NCBI RefSeq assembly: GCF_020009625.1
Contig: NZ_JAIHLP010000002.1
Coordinates: 3,844,001 to 3,908,000, forward strand
Length of the DNA: 64,000 bases
Reading direction: 5' to 3'
Source: Leifsonia poae
Lineage (GTDB): Bacteria > Actinomycetota > Actinomycetes > Actinomycetales > Microbacteriaceae
Shown in pieces: positions 16,723 through 26,508 of the stretch (its first letter is position 1; each line of letters begins with the position of its first letter). The translations under genes and the position numbers were made by a program. Below the pieces are notes generated by a model. The model did not search any database. It was not told the DNA's origin and saw only the letters and a list, made by a program, of their open reading frames with translations.

Positions 16723-17700
16723 GTGCGTAAAACCCTCTCCGTCCTCGCCGCCGGCTTCGTCGTCGTCGCCCTCGCCGCCTGCAGTTCGGGTTCGCCGTCG
16801 GCCACCCCGACGCCGACCGCGACCAGTGCGTCGCTCACATGTGAGAACGTGAAGCCGGGGTCGGCCTCCGACTCGGTGAAGATCGCGAGCGCGTACGGCG
16901 CCGATCCGAAGGCCACCTTCACGACGCCGCTGAAGGCCACCAAGCTCGAGCGCACCGTCATCTCGAAGGGCGACGGCGCCGAGGTCAAAGGCGGCGACTC
17001 GATCGACATCGCACTCGCTGCGTACAACGGCACGACAGGCAAAGAGCTCGCGGCCTCGGCCGGCTTCGACGGTCAGTCCGCCCAAACCGTCTCCGTGGAT
17101 GTGAACACCTTCGTTCCCGGGATCGTGCGCGCGGTCGAGTGCCTCCCGCTCAAGTCGCGAATCGTGATCACCGGAACAGCAAAGCAGATGTTCGGCAAGG
17201 CCGACCTCACCCAGTTCAGCCTGAAAGACACCGACACGGTCGTCTTCGTGATCGACTCCGTCAGCAAGATCCCGACCCGCGCCGACGGTACCCCGGTCGC
17301 GCCGACCGCCGGGTTCCCGACCGTGAAGCTCGCCGCATCCGGTGAGCCGAACATCACGATCCCGAAGACCGACCCGCCCACCACCACGAAGATCGCCGTG
17401 CTCAAGCAGGGCGACGGCGAAGTCGTGCAGTCCGGCGACACGGTCACCGTGCAATACAAAGGCGTGCTGTGGCGCAACGGCGCGACCTTCGACTCCAGCT
17501 GGAGCCGCGGGGAGCCCGCCAGCTTCCAGACCACGGGTGTGGTCGCCGGATTCAAGAAGGCGCTCGAAGGTCAGAAAGTCGGTTCGCAGGTCATCGCGAT
17601 CGTCCCGCCGGCCGACGGCTACGGCACGAAGGGCAGCGGCGACATCACGGCGACCGACACGATGGTGTTCGTCATCGACATCCTGAAAACCGTTCGCTGA
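16723..17700 (+). CDS. FKBP-type peptidyl-prolyl isomerase lipoprotein, two FKBP-like halves
   Basis: A 325-residue lipoprotein. The signal [20 protein letters not shown] ends in a lipobox, followed by a Ser/Thr/Pro linker. The C-terminal half is a recognisable FKBP domain ([21 protein letters not shown], then [18 protein letters not shown] and PPADGYG). The N-terminal half has the same order of elements ([37 protein letters not shown]) but lacks the aromatic active-site residues, so it looks like a degenerate duplicate. The expected role is folding of exported proteins at the outer face of the membrane. GTG start. The 91-base gap to divergent gabT shows no clear operator. Confidence 0.9.
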   Translation: MRKTLSVLAAGFVVVALAACSSGSPSATPTPTATSASLTCENVKPGSASDSVKIASAYGADPKATFTTPLKATKLERTVISKGDGAEVKGGDSIDIALAAYNGTTGKELAASAGFDGQSAQTVSVDVNTFVPGIVRAVECLPLKSRIVITGTAKQMFGKADLTQFSLKDTDTVVFVIDSVSKIPTRADGTPVAPTAGFPTVKLAASGEPNITIPKTDPPTTTKIAVLKQGDGEVVQSGDTVTVQYKGVLWRNGATFDSSWSRGEPASFQTTGVVAGFKKALEGQKVGSQVIAIVPPADGYGTKGSGDITATDTMVFVIDILKTVR

Positions 17701-17719
17701 CCACCTCTACGATGAGGTG

Positions 17720-18811
17720 ATGCGCAGAGTAGTCATCCTCGGATCCACCGGCTCCATCGGAACCCAGGCTCTCGATGTGATCGGGGCCAACCCCGACCGC
17801 TTCACCGTGGTCGGCCTCGCGGCCGGCCGCAACGGCGACGAGCTCGCGGCGCAGGCCGTGCGGTTCGGTGTCGCCGACACCGCGCTCGGCGCGGACGACG
17901 CCGAACGTCTGGTGCGCTCGGTGGAGGCGGATGTGGTGCTCAACGGCATCACCGGGTCGGTGGGCCTCGGACCGACGCTCGCGGCCCTGGAGACCGGCGC
18001 GAGCCTGGCCCTGGCCAACAAGGAGTCGCTCATCGTCGGGGGCGAGCTGGTCAAACGCGCGGCCGCACCCGGGCAGATCGTGCCCGTGGACTCCGAACAT
18101 TCGGCGCTCGCCCAGGCGCTGCGCTCCGGCTCGGACCGTGAGGTGCGCCGGCTCGTGCTCACCGCATCCGGTGGCCCGTTCCGAGGGCGCAGCCGCGAGT
18201 CGCTCGCGGAGGTGACGCCGAGCGAGGCGCTGGCGCACCCCACCTGGGACATGGGCCTGGTCGTCACCACGAACTCGTCCACGCTCGTCAACAAGGGACT
18301 CGAGATCATCGAGGCGAGCCTGCTCTTCGATGTGCCGTTCGAGCGCATCGAGGTCACCGTGCACCCGCAATCGGTCATCCACTCGATGGTCGAGTTCATC
18401 GACGGCTCGACGATCGCCCAGGCCTCGCCCCCCGACATGCGGCTGCCCATCTCGCTGAGCCTGGACTGGCCGAACCGGGTTCCGGATGTGGGGGTTCCAC
18501 TCGACTGGGCCCGCGCCCACACCTGGACCTTCGAGCCCCTCGACGATGCGGCGTTCCCCGCCGTCGCGCTCGCCAAACGGGTCGGGATCGCCGGCAGCAC
18601 CTACCCCGCGGTGTTCAACGCCGCCAACGAGCAGGCCGTCGCTGCCTTCCACGCAGGCGCCATCGGCTACCTCGACATCGTCGACACCGTGGCCCGCGTC
18701 GTCGACGAGCACACGCCCGACGGGGAGCTGAGCCGGGAGTCGCTGGTCGAGGCCGAGCGATGGGCCCGGGCCGAAGCCGACCGGATGATCGCCGGCGGCC
18801 GCGGCGCATAG
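17720..18811 (+). CDS. dxr: 1-deoxy-D-xylulose 5-phosphate reductoisomerase
   Basis: A 363-residue DXR, the second step of the non-mevalonate (MEP) isoprenoid pathway (NADPH-dependent formation of MEP). The NADPH-binding [14 protein letters not shown] is at the N terminus. Metal and substrate motifs [23 protein letters not shown] and [10 protein letters not shown] are intact. The ATG at 17720 is six bases after a TACGAT box (leaderless); a GTG three bases upstream is an alternative start. rseP and ispG follow, a standard actinobacterial arrangement. Confidence 0.97.
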   Translation: MRRVVILGSTGSIGTQALDVIGANPDRFTVVGLAAGRNGDELAAQAVRFGVADTALGADDAERLVRSVEADVVLNGITGSVGLGPTLAALETGASLALANKESLIVGGELVKRAAAPGQIVPVDSEHSALAQALRSGSDREVRRLVLTASGGPFRGRSRESLAEVTPSEALAHPTWDMGLVVTTNSSTLVNKGLEIIEASLLFDVPFERIEVTVHPQSVIHSMVEFIDGSTIAQASPPDMRLPISLSLDWPNRVPDVGVPLDWARAHTWTFEPLDDAAFPAVALAKRVGIAGSTYPAVFNAANEQAVAAFHAGAIGYLDIVDTVARVVDEHTPDGELSRESLVEAERWARAEADRMIAGGRGA

Positions 18812-18856
18812 GGACTGTGCGGCTGGTTCCAAGGTAGTCGCGGCTAGCCTGGGGTC

Positions 18857-20185
18857 GTGGAATCCGTGCTGCTCTTCATCCTCGGCGTGCTCATCATCCT
18901 GGTGGGGCTCGCTCTGTCGATCGGACTGCACGAGATCGGCCACCTCGTTCCGGCAAAGCTGTTCGGCGTGAAGGTCACGCAGTACATGATCGGGTTCGGC
19001 AAGACGCTGTTCTCGTTCCGGCGAGGCGAGACCGAATACGGCGTGAAGGCCATCCCGCTCGGCGGCTACATCTCCATGGTCGGGATGTTCCCGCCGAAGA
19101 AGGGCGACGAGCACGGTCGCAACGCCACGACCGGTTTCGTGCAGACGATGGCCCAAGATGCACGGGTCGCCAGTCTGGAGGCCGTTGCGGTCGGCGAAGA
19201 CGAGCGCACGTTCTACAAGCTCGCCGTCTGGAAGCGCATCATCATCATGCTCGGCGGCCCGGTCATGAACCTCCTGATCGGCGTCGTACTGTTCGGTGTC
19301 CTCCTGATGGGCTTCGGCACGCCGGCCGCCTCCACCACCATCGGCTCGGTGAGCCAATGCGTTCTGCCGTCGACGAGCGCCCGTCAGACCTGCGAAGCAG
19401 GCGATCCGGCTGGTCCGGCCGCACAGGCGGGCATCAAGCCGAATGACAAGATCATCAGCGTCGACGGGACGTCGATCGCCAGCTGGGATCAGTTCACCGC
19501 CATCGTGCGCGACTCATCGGGCCGCACACTTTCGGTCGTCGTCGAACGTGGCGGAGCCGAACAGACGGTCTCACTCACGCCCCGCACGAACACCGTGACG
19601 AAAGTGAACGCGCAGGGCGTCGCCGAGAAGGACGCCGCCGGAAAGGTGATCACCCAGAACGCCGGTTTCGTCGGCGTCAGCAGTGTGCAGGAGCTCGTTC
19701 CGCAGCCGATCACCTCCGTGCTCCCGGCGGTCGGTGCGCAGACCGGCGCGGTCGTCGGGGTCATCATCAACCTTCCCGAACGCCTGGTCGGCATCTGGAA
19801 CGCCGCTTTCGGGCCGGGCGAGCGCGACCCCAACGGCCCCATCAGCATCGTCGGCGTCGGCCGGGTGGCCGGAGAGGTCACCGCCCTCGACGGCGTGCCC
19901 GTCGTCGACAAGGCGTACACGATGATCGGCTTGCTCGCCTCGCTCAACATCGCGCTGTTCGTGTTCAATCTCATCCCGCTGCTTCCCCTCGACGGCGGAC
20001 ACGTCGCCGGCGCCGCGTGGGAGGGGATCCGCCGCAGCTTCGCGAAACTGTTCAAACGTCGCGACCCGGGGCCGGTCGACATGGCCAAACTCATGCCGCT
20101 CACGCTGGCTGTGGTCGTGCTGCTCGGCGGGATGAGCCTGCTGCTCGTGTACGCAGACATCGTGAAGCCGATCGGGCTCGGCTGA
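18857..20185 (+). CDS. rseP: Site-2 protease (RseP/M50 family)
   Basis: A 442-residue intramembrane zinc metalloprotease. The first helix carries HEIGH (His25, Glu26, His29), and the second metal site LPLDGGH is near residue 378. A PDZ domain lies at about 200-260 (SQCVLPS region, then AAQAGIKPNDKIISVDG). It cleaves membrane-bound anti-sigma factors and signal-peptide remnants. The GTG start follows a TAGCCT box by six bases, so it appears to have its own leaderless promoter despite lying within the dxr-ispG cluster. Confidence 0.95.
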   Translation: MESVLLFILGVLIILVGLALSIGLHEIGHLVPAKLFGVKVTQYMIGFGKTLFSFRRGETEYGVKAIPLGGYISMVGMFPPKKGDEHGRNATTGFVQTMAQDARVASLEAVAVGEDERTFYKLAVWKRIIIMLGGPVMNLLIGVVLFGVLLMGFGTPAASTTIGSVSQCVLPSTSARQTCEAGDPAGPAAQAGIKPNDKIISVDGTSIASWDQFTAIVRDSSGRTLSVVVERGGAEQTVSLTPRTNTVTKVNAQGVAEKDAAGKVITQNAGFVGVSSVQELVPQPITSVLPAVGAQTGAVVGVIINLPERLVGIWNAAFGPGERDPNGPISIVGVGRVAGEVTALDGVPVVDKAYTMIGLLASLNIALFVFNLIPLLPLDGGHVAGAAWEGIRRSFAKLFKRRDPGPVDMAKLMPLTLAVVVLLGGMSLLLVYADIVKPIGLG

Positions 20186-20224
20186 TCGGCCGGCGCTGAT
20201 CGGGGCGGCGCTGATCAGGCCGGG
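20181..20224. repeat. Three tandem 14-15 base GC-rich units after rseP
   Basis: Three tandem copies of a GCTGATCGGSSCGGC-type unit begin inside the rseP stop codon and occupy most of the 101-base gap to ispG. Similar short tandem GC-rich units occur at 22961, 32435 and 55651 in this window. Confidence 0.7.
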
Positions 20225-20286
20225 CGCCACGGCGACGCACATCCCGCGCCCAGCCACCTCCCACCCGGCCGCGTAGGATTGGTGTC

Positions 20287-21441
20287 GTGGCAGCAATCAA
20301 CCTGGGGATGCCCAAGATCCCGGAAACACTCGCACCCCGTCGCAAGACCCGGCAGATCAAGGTGGGCAAGGTCCTCGTCGGAGGCGATGCCCCGATCAGC
20401 GTCCAGTCGATGACCACGACGCCGACCACCAACATCAACGCGACCCTGCAGCAGATCGCTGAGCTCACCGCCTCCGGTTGCGACATCGTGCGCGTCGCGG
20501 TGCCGAGCCGCGACGACGCCCAGGCGCTGCCGATCATCGCCAAGAAGAGCCAGATCCCGGTGATCGCCGACATCCACTTCCAGCCGAACTACGTCTACGC
20601 GGCGATCGATGCCGGTTGCGCGGCCGTGCGAGTGAACCCCGGCAACATCCGCAGGTTCGACGACCAGGTCGGCAAGATCGCTGCTGCCGCCCAGGCCGCG
20701 GGCGTCTCGCTCCGCATCGGCGTCAACGCCGGATCGCTCGAACCGAGCCTGCTGCAGAAGTACGGCAAGGCCACGCCGGAGGCTCTCGTGGAGAGCGCCG
20801 TGTGGGAGGCCAGCCTGTTCGAGGAGCACGACTTCCACGACTTCAAGATCTCGGTGAAGCACAACGACCCCATCGTGATGGTCAAGGCCTACCGGCTGCT
20901 CGCCGAACGCGGCGACTGGCCCCTGCACCTCGGTGTCACCGAGGCCGGACCGGAGTTCCAGGGCACGATCAAGTCCGCCACCGCCTTCGGCATCCTGCTC
21001 TCGGAGGGCATCGGCGACACCATCCGCGTCTCGCTCTCCGCCCCGCCGGCGCAGGAGGTCAAAGTCGGCCTGCAGATCTTGCAGTCGCTGAACCTGCGCG
21101 AGCGCAAGCTCGAGATCGTCTCCTGCCCGAGCTGTGGGCGGGCCCAGGTGGATGTGTACAAGCTCGCCAACGACGTCACGAGTGGCCTCGAGGGCATGAG
21201 TGTGCCGCTGCGAGTCGCCGTGATGGGCTGCGTCGTGAACGGACCGGGGGAGGCCCGCGAGGCCGACCTCGGGGTCGCATCCGGCAACGGCAAGGGGCAG
21301 ATCTTCGTCAAGGGCGAGGTGATCAAGACCGTTCCCGAGTCGGAGATCGTCGCAACCCTCATCGCCGAAGCGAACCGTATCGCTGCCGAGATGCCCGCCT
21401 CCGAATCAGCCGCCCCCACGGTCACCGTCGGCGCCCACTGA
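20287..21441 (+). CDS. ispG: 4-hydroxy-3-methylbut-2-enyl diphosphate synthase
   Basis: A 384-residue GcpE/IspG, a [4Fe-4S] enzyme that makes HMBPP in the MEP pathway. The iron-sulfur ligands Cys280, Cys283 ([11 protein letters not shown]) and Cys315 ([13 protein letters not shown]) are present with the following Glu. The N-terminal TIM barrel shows [11 protein letters not shown] and VRVNPGNIR. The GTG start follows a TAGGAT box by seven bases. With dxr it gives two MEP-pathway genes in one cluster. Confidence 0.97.
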   Translation: MAAINLGMPKIPETLAPRRKTRQIKVGKVLVGGDAPISVQSMTTTPTTNINATLQQIAELTASGCDIVRVAVPSRDDAQALPIIAKKSQIPVIADIHFQPNYVYAAIDAGCAAVRVNPGNIRRFDDQVGKIAAAAQAAGVSLRIGVNAGSLEPSLLQKYGKATPEALVESAVWEASLFEEHDFHDFKISVKHNDPIVMVKAYRLLAERGDWPLHLGVTEAGPEFQGTIKSATAFGILLSEGIGDTIRVSLSAPPAQEVKVGLQILQSLNLRERKLEIVSCPSCGRAQVDVYKLANDVTSGLEGMSVPLRVAVMGCVVNGPGEAREADLGVASGNGKGQIFVKGEVIKTVPESEIVATLIAEANRIAAEMPASESAAPTVTVGAH

Positions 21442-21450
21442 CCCCTCGAA

Positions 21451-21494
21451 CGCTCGGGGAGCGGAGAGTCCGAACACTCCACGCGTTCCGAGCG
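21451..21494. terminator. Inverted repeat between ispG and the ribonuclease gene
   Basis: CGCTCGG (21451-21457) pairs with CCGAGCG (21488-21494), with further pairing GAGT/ACTC inside. It fills the 54-base gap between two convergent genes and is a plausible bidirectional terminator. Confidence 0.5.
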
Positions 21495-21495
21495 A

Positions 21496-22944
21496 CTATT
21501 CGTGTGCCCGGCTGCTGCCGGGGGTCGTGAAGGTGCTCCGTCCGGTCGGGATGTCGGCCGTGGCGAGGCAGAGCCGGACGACCGTTCCCGGCTGAACGCC
21601 GTCGGGCCGGGGCGCCGAGGCGACGACGGCCGGCTCGGCGAGCTGCACGGTCATCGTGTCGCCCCGGACGGACAGCACGGTCGCTTCGAACTCGTCGCCG
21701 ATCCGGTCGGCGAGCAGTGCGGCCTCGACCCGGTCGATCGAGGCGGCGTTCAGCTGCGAGCCCAGTCGTGACGAAGCGCCCATGATCGACGGCAACTCGG
21801 TCAACGACCGCCGTGCCCAGGCGGGAACCTCCCTGCCGGCGCTGAGTGCCTCGCAGATCACGAGGACCCAGCGGTCGACGAGCCGGCGCAGCGGGGCCGT
21901 GGTGTGCGCATACGGGGCGGCGACCGCGGACTGGAGCGGATCGGCGGGAGCCTCGCCGTCCATGACGACGTAGCCCGCGCCGCGGAAGAGGCCGGTCGCT
22001 GCCTGCATCACCGCCAGCGCCCGCGGGTCCGTGTGGTCGAGACCGCGCAGATACTCGCCGTACGGCTGGTCGGCCGCCCACGGGAGGCCGAGCGCGGTCG
22101 TCTGCGCTCGGAACGAGGTCACGGCCTCCTCGGCCGGCGGCGGCATCGTGCGAAGGATGCCGATCCGGGCGTCGAGCATCAGCCGGGCGGCGGCCATCCC
22201 CGTCAACAGCGAGATCTGGGCATTCCACTCCTCGATGGGCAGGGGAGAACGCCGCTCCAGCGTGTACGCCCCCTCGCGCAGGACGATCTCCTCGTCGGGG
22301 GCGTTGAGACTGGCGCCGCCACGAAGACGTTCGCACTCGATACGGGCGAGCCCGACCGGCTTCAGCAGCAGGAGCGTCTCCGGTGCGCTGCCGTCGTCGA
22401 CGGCGGCCTGCGCGTCGGCATAGCTCCACTGACGGCGGGAGCGGACGCGCGCGCGGACGAGCGAGACGGAGACCTCCCGGCCGCCCGCATCCAGCACCAG
22501 CTCCCACACGAACGCCCCGCGGTCGACGCCGGCGAGCAGCGAGCCTGCCCTCTCGCCGATGGCCGACGGATGCAGCGGGATGCGGCCGTCGGCGGCGTAG
22601 ATCGTCTGCCCGCGTCGCCGTGCCTCGATGTCGACCGCGCCATCGGGCCGGACCAGCGCGGGCACATCCGCGATCGCGTAGCGCACACGAAAACCCGCCC
22701 CGGAGCGCTCGATGTGCACCGCCTGGTCGAGATCGGTGGAACCGTCAGGGTCGATGGTGACGAACGGCACCCCGGTGAGATCGGTCATAGGGAGGGTGAG
22801 CGCCGCCGCGGCTGCCTCGGCTTCGCGTTCGACAGGTTCGGGGAAGCCCTCCGGCAGATCGAGGCCGGTGCGGAGCGATGCGAGGGCGACGGCCAGCTCG
22901 CTCTGTGCGGCGGATGCGGTGACGTGCGTTCGACGGCTCGGCAT
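21496..22944 (-). CDS. RNB-domain ribonuclease (RNase II/R family)
   Basis: A 482-residue protein whose core is an RNB exoribonuclease domain: [13 protein letters not shown] carries the conserved metal-binding Asp residues, followed by [13 protein letters not shown] and [17 protein letters not shown]. It is shorter than E. coli RNase II/R and lacks obvious N-terminal cold-shock domains; a short beta-rich C-terminal region may stand in for S1. This compact form is common in actinobacteria. The ATG is six bases after a minus-strand TAGGCT box (leaderless). Confidence 0.88.
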   Translation of the reverse strand: MPSRRTHVTASAAQSELAVALASLRTGLDLPEGFPEPVEREAEAAAAALTLPMTDLTGVPFVTIDPDGSTDLDQAVHIERSGAGFRVRYAIADVPALVRPDGAVDIEARRRGQTIYAADGRIPLHPSAIGERAGSLLAGVDRGAFVWELVLDAGGREVSVSLVRARVRSRRQWSYADAQAAVDDGSAPETLLLLKPVGLARIECERLRGGASLNAPDEEIVLREGAYTLERRSPLPIEEWNAQISLLTGMAAARLMLDARIGILRTMPPPAEEAVTSFRAQTTALGLPWAADQPYGEYLRGLDHTDPRALAVMQAATGLFRGAGYVVMDGEAPADPLQSAVAAPYAHTTAPLRRLVDRWVLVICEALSAGREVPAWARRSLTELPSIMGASSRLGSQLNAASIDRVEAALLADRIGDEFEATVLSVRGDTMTVQLAEPAVVASAPRPDGVQPGTVVRLCLATADIPTGRSTFTTPGSSRAHE

Positions 22945-22960
22945 GCCGTCAGCCTATTCC

Positions 22961-23002
22961 GCGGTCGGGGCTCCGCGGTCGGGGCTCCGCGGTCGGGGTG
23001 CC
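22961..23002. repeat. Three tandem 14-base units between the RNase and proS promoters
   Basis: The unit GCGGTCGGGGCTCC is repeated twice exactly and a third time with two changes (22961, 22975, 22989). It lies between two divergent genes, immediately upstream of the ribonuclease -10 box. Confidence 0.8.
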
Positions 23003-23068
23003 GCCGCAGCCGGCGTCACAACACCGCCCGGGCATCGGCGGGGCGCCCGCGCCCCTAAAATGGGTCCC

Positions 23069-24835
23069 GTGCCTACACGCCTGACGAACTACTTCCTCCG
23101 CACCCTCCGTGAAGACCCCTCCGACGCCGAGGTCGCCAGCCACCGGCTGCTGCTGCGCGCCGGTTACATCCGGCGCCAGGCGCCGGGCATCTTCGCGTGG
23201 TTGCCGCTGGGGCTGCGTGTGAAAGGCAAGATCGAGGCGATCATCCGCGAGGAGATGACGGCCGCCGGCGCGCACGAGGTGCATTTCCCGGCGCTGCTTC
23301 CCCGGGAGCCCTACGAGGTCACCGGCCGGTGGGAGGAGTATGGCGACAACCTCTTCCGCCTGAAAGACCGCAAGGGTTCCGACCTGCTGCTCGCACCCAC
23401 CCACGAGGAAGCGTTCACGCTGCTCGTCAAAGACCTCTACTCCAGTTACAAAGACCTGCCGTTGGCGATCTACCAGATCCAGGACAAGTACCGCGACGAG
23501 GCCCGACCCCGCGCCGGCCTGCTGCGCGGCCGTGAGTTCACGATGAAAGACGCGTACACCTTCGACTACACCGACGCCGGTCTCGACGCCAGCTACCAGC
23601 GCCAGCGCGACGCCTACGAGCGCATCTTCACCCGGCTCGGGCTGGAGTACGCGATCGTGCAGGCGGATGCCGGTGCGATGGGCGGCTCGCGCAGCGAGGA
23701 GTTCCTGCACCCCACCGTGATCGGCGAAGACACCTTCGTGCGCTCGGCCGGCGGGTACGCCGCCAACGTCGAAGCGTTCACCACCGTCGCTCCGCCCGCC
23801 CGGTCGTTCGAGAAGCTGACGCCGCTCGAAGTCCTCGACACGCCTGACACCCCGACGATCGCGGCGCTCGTCGCCGTGGCCAACGAGAAGCACCCTCGGC
23901 CCGACGGCCGCGCCTGGACGGCGGCGGACACCCTCAAGAACGTCGTGCTGGCCGTCGTCCACCTCGACGGCACACGCGAGGTCGTCGTGGTCGGGCTGCC
24001 GGGTGACCGCGAGGTCGACCTGAAACGGGCGGAGGTCGCCTTCGCTCCCGCCGAGGTCGAACCGGCCACCGAGGCCGACTTCCTGAAGCACCCGGAGCTC
24101 GTGAAGGGCTACATCGGGCCGTGGTCGGAGCGCGGGGCGATGCTGGGCGAAGAGTCGGCCACCGGCATCCGCTACCTCGTCGACCCCCGCGTGGTCGAAG
24201 GCTCCGGCTGGATCACGGGGGCGAACGTGCACGGCAAGCACGTATTCGGTCTCGTCGCCGGCCGTGACTTCGACTGGGACGCCACGGTCGAGGCGGCCGA
24301 AGTGCTCGCCGGCGACCCCGCTCCCGACGGCTCCGGTCCGGTCGAGCTCGCCCGCGGCATGGAGATCGGCCATGTCTTCCAGCTCGGCCGCAAATACGCC
24401 GAGGTGCTCGGGCTCAAGGTGCTCGATGAGAACGGCAAGCTCGTCACAGTGACCATGGGATCGTACGGCATCGGCGTCACGCGCATCCTCGCGATCATCG
24501 CCGAGCTCAACTGCGACGAAAAGGGCCTCATCTGGCCCGAAGCCGTCGCGCCGTTCGATGTGCACGTCGTCGCCGCCGGGCGCGAGCAGGTCGTGTTCGA
24601 CGTGGCCGAAGAGGTGACGGCCTCCCTGGAGGCGGCCGGACTCGACGTGCTGTTCGACGACCGTCCGAAGGTCTCGCCCGGGGTGAAGTTCGGCGACGCC
24701 GAGCTGATCGGGGTTCCCCGCATCGTCGTCGTCGGGCGGGGCGCCGCCGATGGCGTCGTCGAATTGTGGGACCGCCGCACCGGCGAGCGCAGCTCCGTTC
24801 CCGTCGCCGGCCTCCCCGCCGCCCTGCGCGCCTGA
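23069..24835 (+). CDS. proS: Prolyl-tRNA synthetase
   Basis: A 588-residue bacterial-type class II synthetase; the length indicates that the editing insertion between motifs 2 and 3 is present (about residues 225-400). N-terminal [32 protein letters not shown] is typical. Motif 2 includes [23 protein letters not shown] and motif 3 [13 protein letters not shown]. It charges tRNA-Pro and clears mischarged alanine. The GTG start follows TAAAAT by seven bases (leaderless). A strong hairpin follows. Confidence 0.97.
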   Translation: MPTRLTNYFLRTLREDPSDAEVASHRLLLRAGYIRRQAPGIFAWLPLGLRVKGKIEAIIREEMTAAGAHEVHFPALLPREPYEVTGRWEEYGDNLFRLKDRKGSDLLLAPTHEEAFTLLVKDLYSSYKDLPLAIYQIQDKYRDEARPRAGLLRGREFTMKDAYTFDYTDAGLDASYQRQRDAYERIFTRLGLEYAIVQADAGAMGGSRSEEFLHPTVIGEDTFVRSAGGYAANVEAFTTVAPPARSFEKLTPLEVLDTPDTPTIAALVAVANEKHPRPDGRAWTAADTLKNVVLAVVHLDGTREVVVVGLPGDREVDLKRAEVAFAPAEVEPATEADFLKHPELVKGYIGPWSERGAMLGEESATGIRYLVDPRVVEGSGWITGANVHGKHVFGLVAGRDFDWDATVEAAEVLAGDPAPDGSGPVELARGMEIGHVFQLGRKYAEVLGLKVLDENGKLVTVTMGSYGIGVTRILAIIAELNCDEKGLIWPEAVAPFDVHVVAAGREQVVFDVAEEVTASLEAAGLDVLFDDRPKVSPGVKFGDAELIGVPRIVVVGRGAADGVVELWDRRTGERSSVPVAGLPAALRA

Positions 24836-24872
24836 TCTCCTACCCCGCCACCCAACGCGAAAACTGCCGAGT

Positions 24873-24899
24873 GTGCCCCATTTCAACGAAATGGGGCAC
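24873..24899. terminator. 12-bp hairpin downstream of proS
   Basis: GTGCCCCATTTC (24873-24884) and GAAATGGGGCAC (24888-24899) form a perfect 12-bp stem with a three-base loop, extended by one wobble and one further pair. No U-tract follows. It is 37 bases after the proS stop and probably terminates proS, but its sequence also resembles the larger palindrome just downstream. Confidence 0.65.
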
Positions 24900-24932
24900 G
24901 CGCGCGACCTCTTCCACGCCCTCGAAACTCGT

Positions 24933-24991
24933 GTGCGAAAGCTGCGAAATGCGACCCATTTCGGGTGAATGGGACGCATTCGGCAGCTTTC
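24933..24991. repeat. Large imperfect palindrome upstream of nusA
   Basis: GCGAAAGCTGC (24933-24943) pairs perfectly with GCAGCTTTCGC (24981-24991). The inner bases GAAATGCGACCCATT and AATGGGACGCATTC also pair with one bulge and one mismatch, giving a stem of about 26 bp. The right arm shares ACTGCCGA-type and CCCATTTC blocks with the hairpin at 24873, so the two look like diverged copies of one palindromic unit. The rest of the 249-base gap holds only the nusA promoter region. Confidence 0.65.
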
Positions 24992-25084
24992 GCGGGATCA
25001 CACCGGGCCGAGGATCGGGTACCGTAGGGAGCTGAGTCCGTCGCGCGGTTTCGCGGCGGCAAGATCTGAATAGAGGAGGCCGGC

Positions 25085-26113
25085 ATGGACATCGACCTCA
25101 GCGTCTTACGTCTCATGGAACGTGAGCGAGAGATCCCCTTCGATGAGCTGGTGCAGATTATCGAGCAGGCGATTCTGACCGCCTACCTGAAGCACACGAA
25201 CCAGGCCGACCACGGTCACGGTCACGGTCACGGCGAGAACGCGCACTCGGACGAGCCGCCCGCGGCCCGCGTGCACCTCGATCGCAAGACCGGACATGTG
25301 ACCGTCTACGTTCCGGAGAAGGACGAGGAAGGCAACGTCATCGGCGAAGCCGAAGACAGCCCGAGCGACTTCGGTCGCATCGCAGCGTTCGCTGCCAAAC
25401 AGGTGATCAACCAGCGCCTGCGTGACATCGCCGACGACGCGGTCCTCGGCGAGTTCCGCGGACGCGAAGGCGACATCGTTGCCGGCGTGATCCAGCAGGG
25501 ACCGAACCCGCGGATGATCCACGTGGATCTGGGCAGCATCGAGGCGATCCTGCCGCCCGAGGAGCAGGTTCCGGGCGAGGAGTACACGCACGGCTCGCGC
25601 ATCCGCGTGTACGTCACGAGTGTCTCGAAGGGGCTCAAGGGGCCGTCGATCATCGTCTCGCGCACCCACCCGGCGCTCGTGCGCAAGCTCTTCGCGCTCG
25701 AGGTGCCGGAGATCGCCAGCGGGGTCGTCGAGATCGTGTCGCTTGCCCGCGAGGCCGGGCACCGCACGAAGATCGCGGTGCGTGCCACCGAGCCCGGAGT
25801 CAACGCCAAGGGTGCCTGCATCGGTGAGCTCGGTCAGCGCGTGCGCGCGGTGACTGCCGAGCTCAACAACGAGAAGATCGACATCGTCGACTACTCGCCC
25901 GACCTGGCCACCTTCGTCTCGAGTGCCCTCTCGCCCGCCAAGGTGACCAGCGCGTTCGTGATCGACGAGTCGCTCAAGGCCGTCCGTGCCCTCGTTCCCG
26001 ACTACCAGCTCTCTCTTGCCATCGGCAAGGAAGGGCAGAATGCCCGCCTCGCTGCGAAGCTCACGGGCGCGAAGATCGACATCCAGCCGGATTCGATCCT
26101 CGACAAGGAGTGA
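25085..26113 (+). CDS. nusA: Transcription termination/antitermination factor NusA
   Basis: A 342-residue NusA of the short actinobacterial form (N-terminal domain, S1, KH1, KH2, no acidic repeats). [23 protein letters not shown] starts the RNA-polymerase-binding domain. S1 begins near residue 130 ([15 protein letters not shown]), and KH signatures include [19 protein letters not shown] and [21 protein letters not shown] His-Gly run ([10 protein letters not shown], about residues 43-52) sits in a loop of the N-terminal domain. AGGAGG precedes the ATG by six bases. rimP, which normally precedes nusA in bacteria, is not present between proS and nusA. Confidence 0.96.
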   Translation: MDIDLSVLRLMEREREIPFDELVQIIEQAILTAYLKHTNQADHGHGHGHGENAHSDEPPAARVHLDRKTGHVTVYVPEKDEEGNVIGEAEDSPSDFGRIAAFAAKQVINQRLRDIADDAVLGEFRGREGDIVAGVIQQGPNPRMIHVDLGSIEAILPPEEQVPGEEYTHGSRIRVYVTSVSKGLKGPSIIVSRTHPALVRKLFALEVPEIASGVVEIVSLAREAGHRTKIAVRATEPGVNAKGACIGELGQRVRAVTAELNNEKIDIVDYSPDLATFVSSALSPAKVTSAFVIDESLKAVRALVPDYQLSLAIGKEGQNARLAAKLTGAKIDIQPDSILDKE

Positions 26114-26146
26114 GTGCGCCCAGCCGGGCTGGCGCGCGGGTGTAAG

Positions 26147-26425
26147 ATGGAACCTGTTAGAACGTGCGTTGGATGCCGTTCTCGCGCTCCCCGATCCTCC
26201 CTCGTGAGGGTTGTCGCCCGAAACGCAGAACTCGTGGTGGACCATTCCGCCACTCTTCCCGGGCGGGGCGCGTGGCTCCATCCGACTGACGAGTGTCTCG
26301 ACAAAGCTTTGCAGAGGCGTGCCTTCGGGCGGGCGCTGCGGGTGGAGCAGGCACTCGAAACCCAGGCCATCCAGGACGCACTACGAGAGAACAGGCTGAA
26401 CGGCACAGTGAACTCAAATGAGTGA
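26147..26425 (+). CDS. ylxR: YlxR (DUF448) RNA-binding protein
   Basis: A 92-residue YlxR-family protein. The family signature is at the start: VRTCVGCRSRAPRSSLVRVV, then GRGAWLHPTDECLDKALQRRAFGRALR. YlxR proteins bind RNA (RNase P partner in some species) and are encoded between nusA and infB throughout bacteria, as here. I use the ATG at 26147 (MEPVRTC); an upstream in-frame start at 26114 would overlap the nusA end and adds a non-conserved stretch. Confidence 0.9.
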   Translation: MEPVRTCVGCRSRAPRSSLVRVVARNAELVVDHSATLPGRGAWLHPTDECLDKALQRRAFGRALRVEQALETQAIQDALRENRLNGTVNSNE

Positions 26426-26478
26426 CAACTAATGAGCGGCTCGAAATGAGACCCGTCCGTTACTAACGGTCTGCCCTG

Positions 26479-26497
26479 CTAGGGGTAGACCCCCTAG
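26479..26497 (+). promoter_or_regulatory. Small hairpin just ahead of the infB ribosome site
   Basis: CTAGGGG (26479-26485) and CCCCTAG (26491-26497) form a 7-bp stem with a five-base loop. The hairpin ends one base before ACAGGAG, the infB ribosome-binding site, so it could influence initiation or be a weak attenuator. Function is inferred only from position. Confidence 0.35.
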
Positions 26498-26508
26498 ACA
26501 GGAGAATT

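Noticed and set aside
17672..19357. 561-codon minus-strand open frame opposite dxr and rseP
   Set aside because: Antisense shadow of two well-identified genes.
22949..24979. 676-codon minus-strand open frame opposite proS
   Set aside because: Shadow of proS; no recognisable domain and no promoter.
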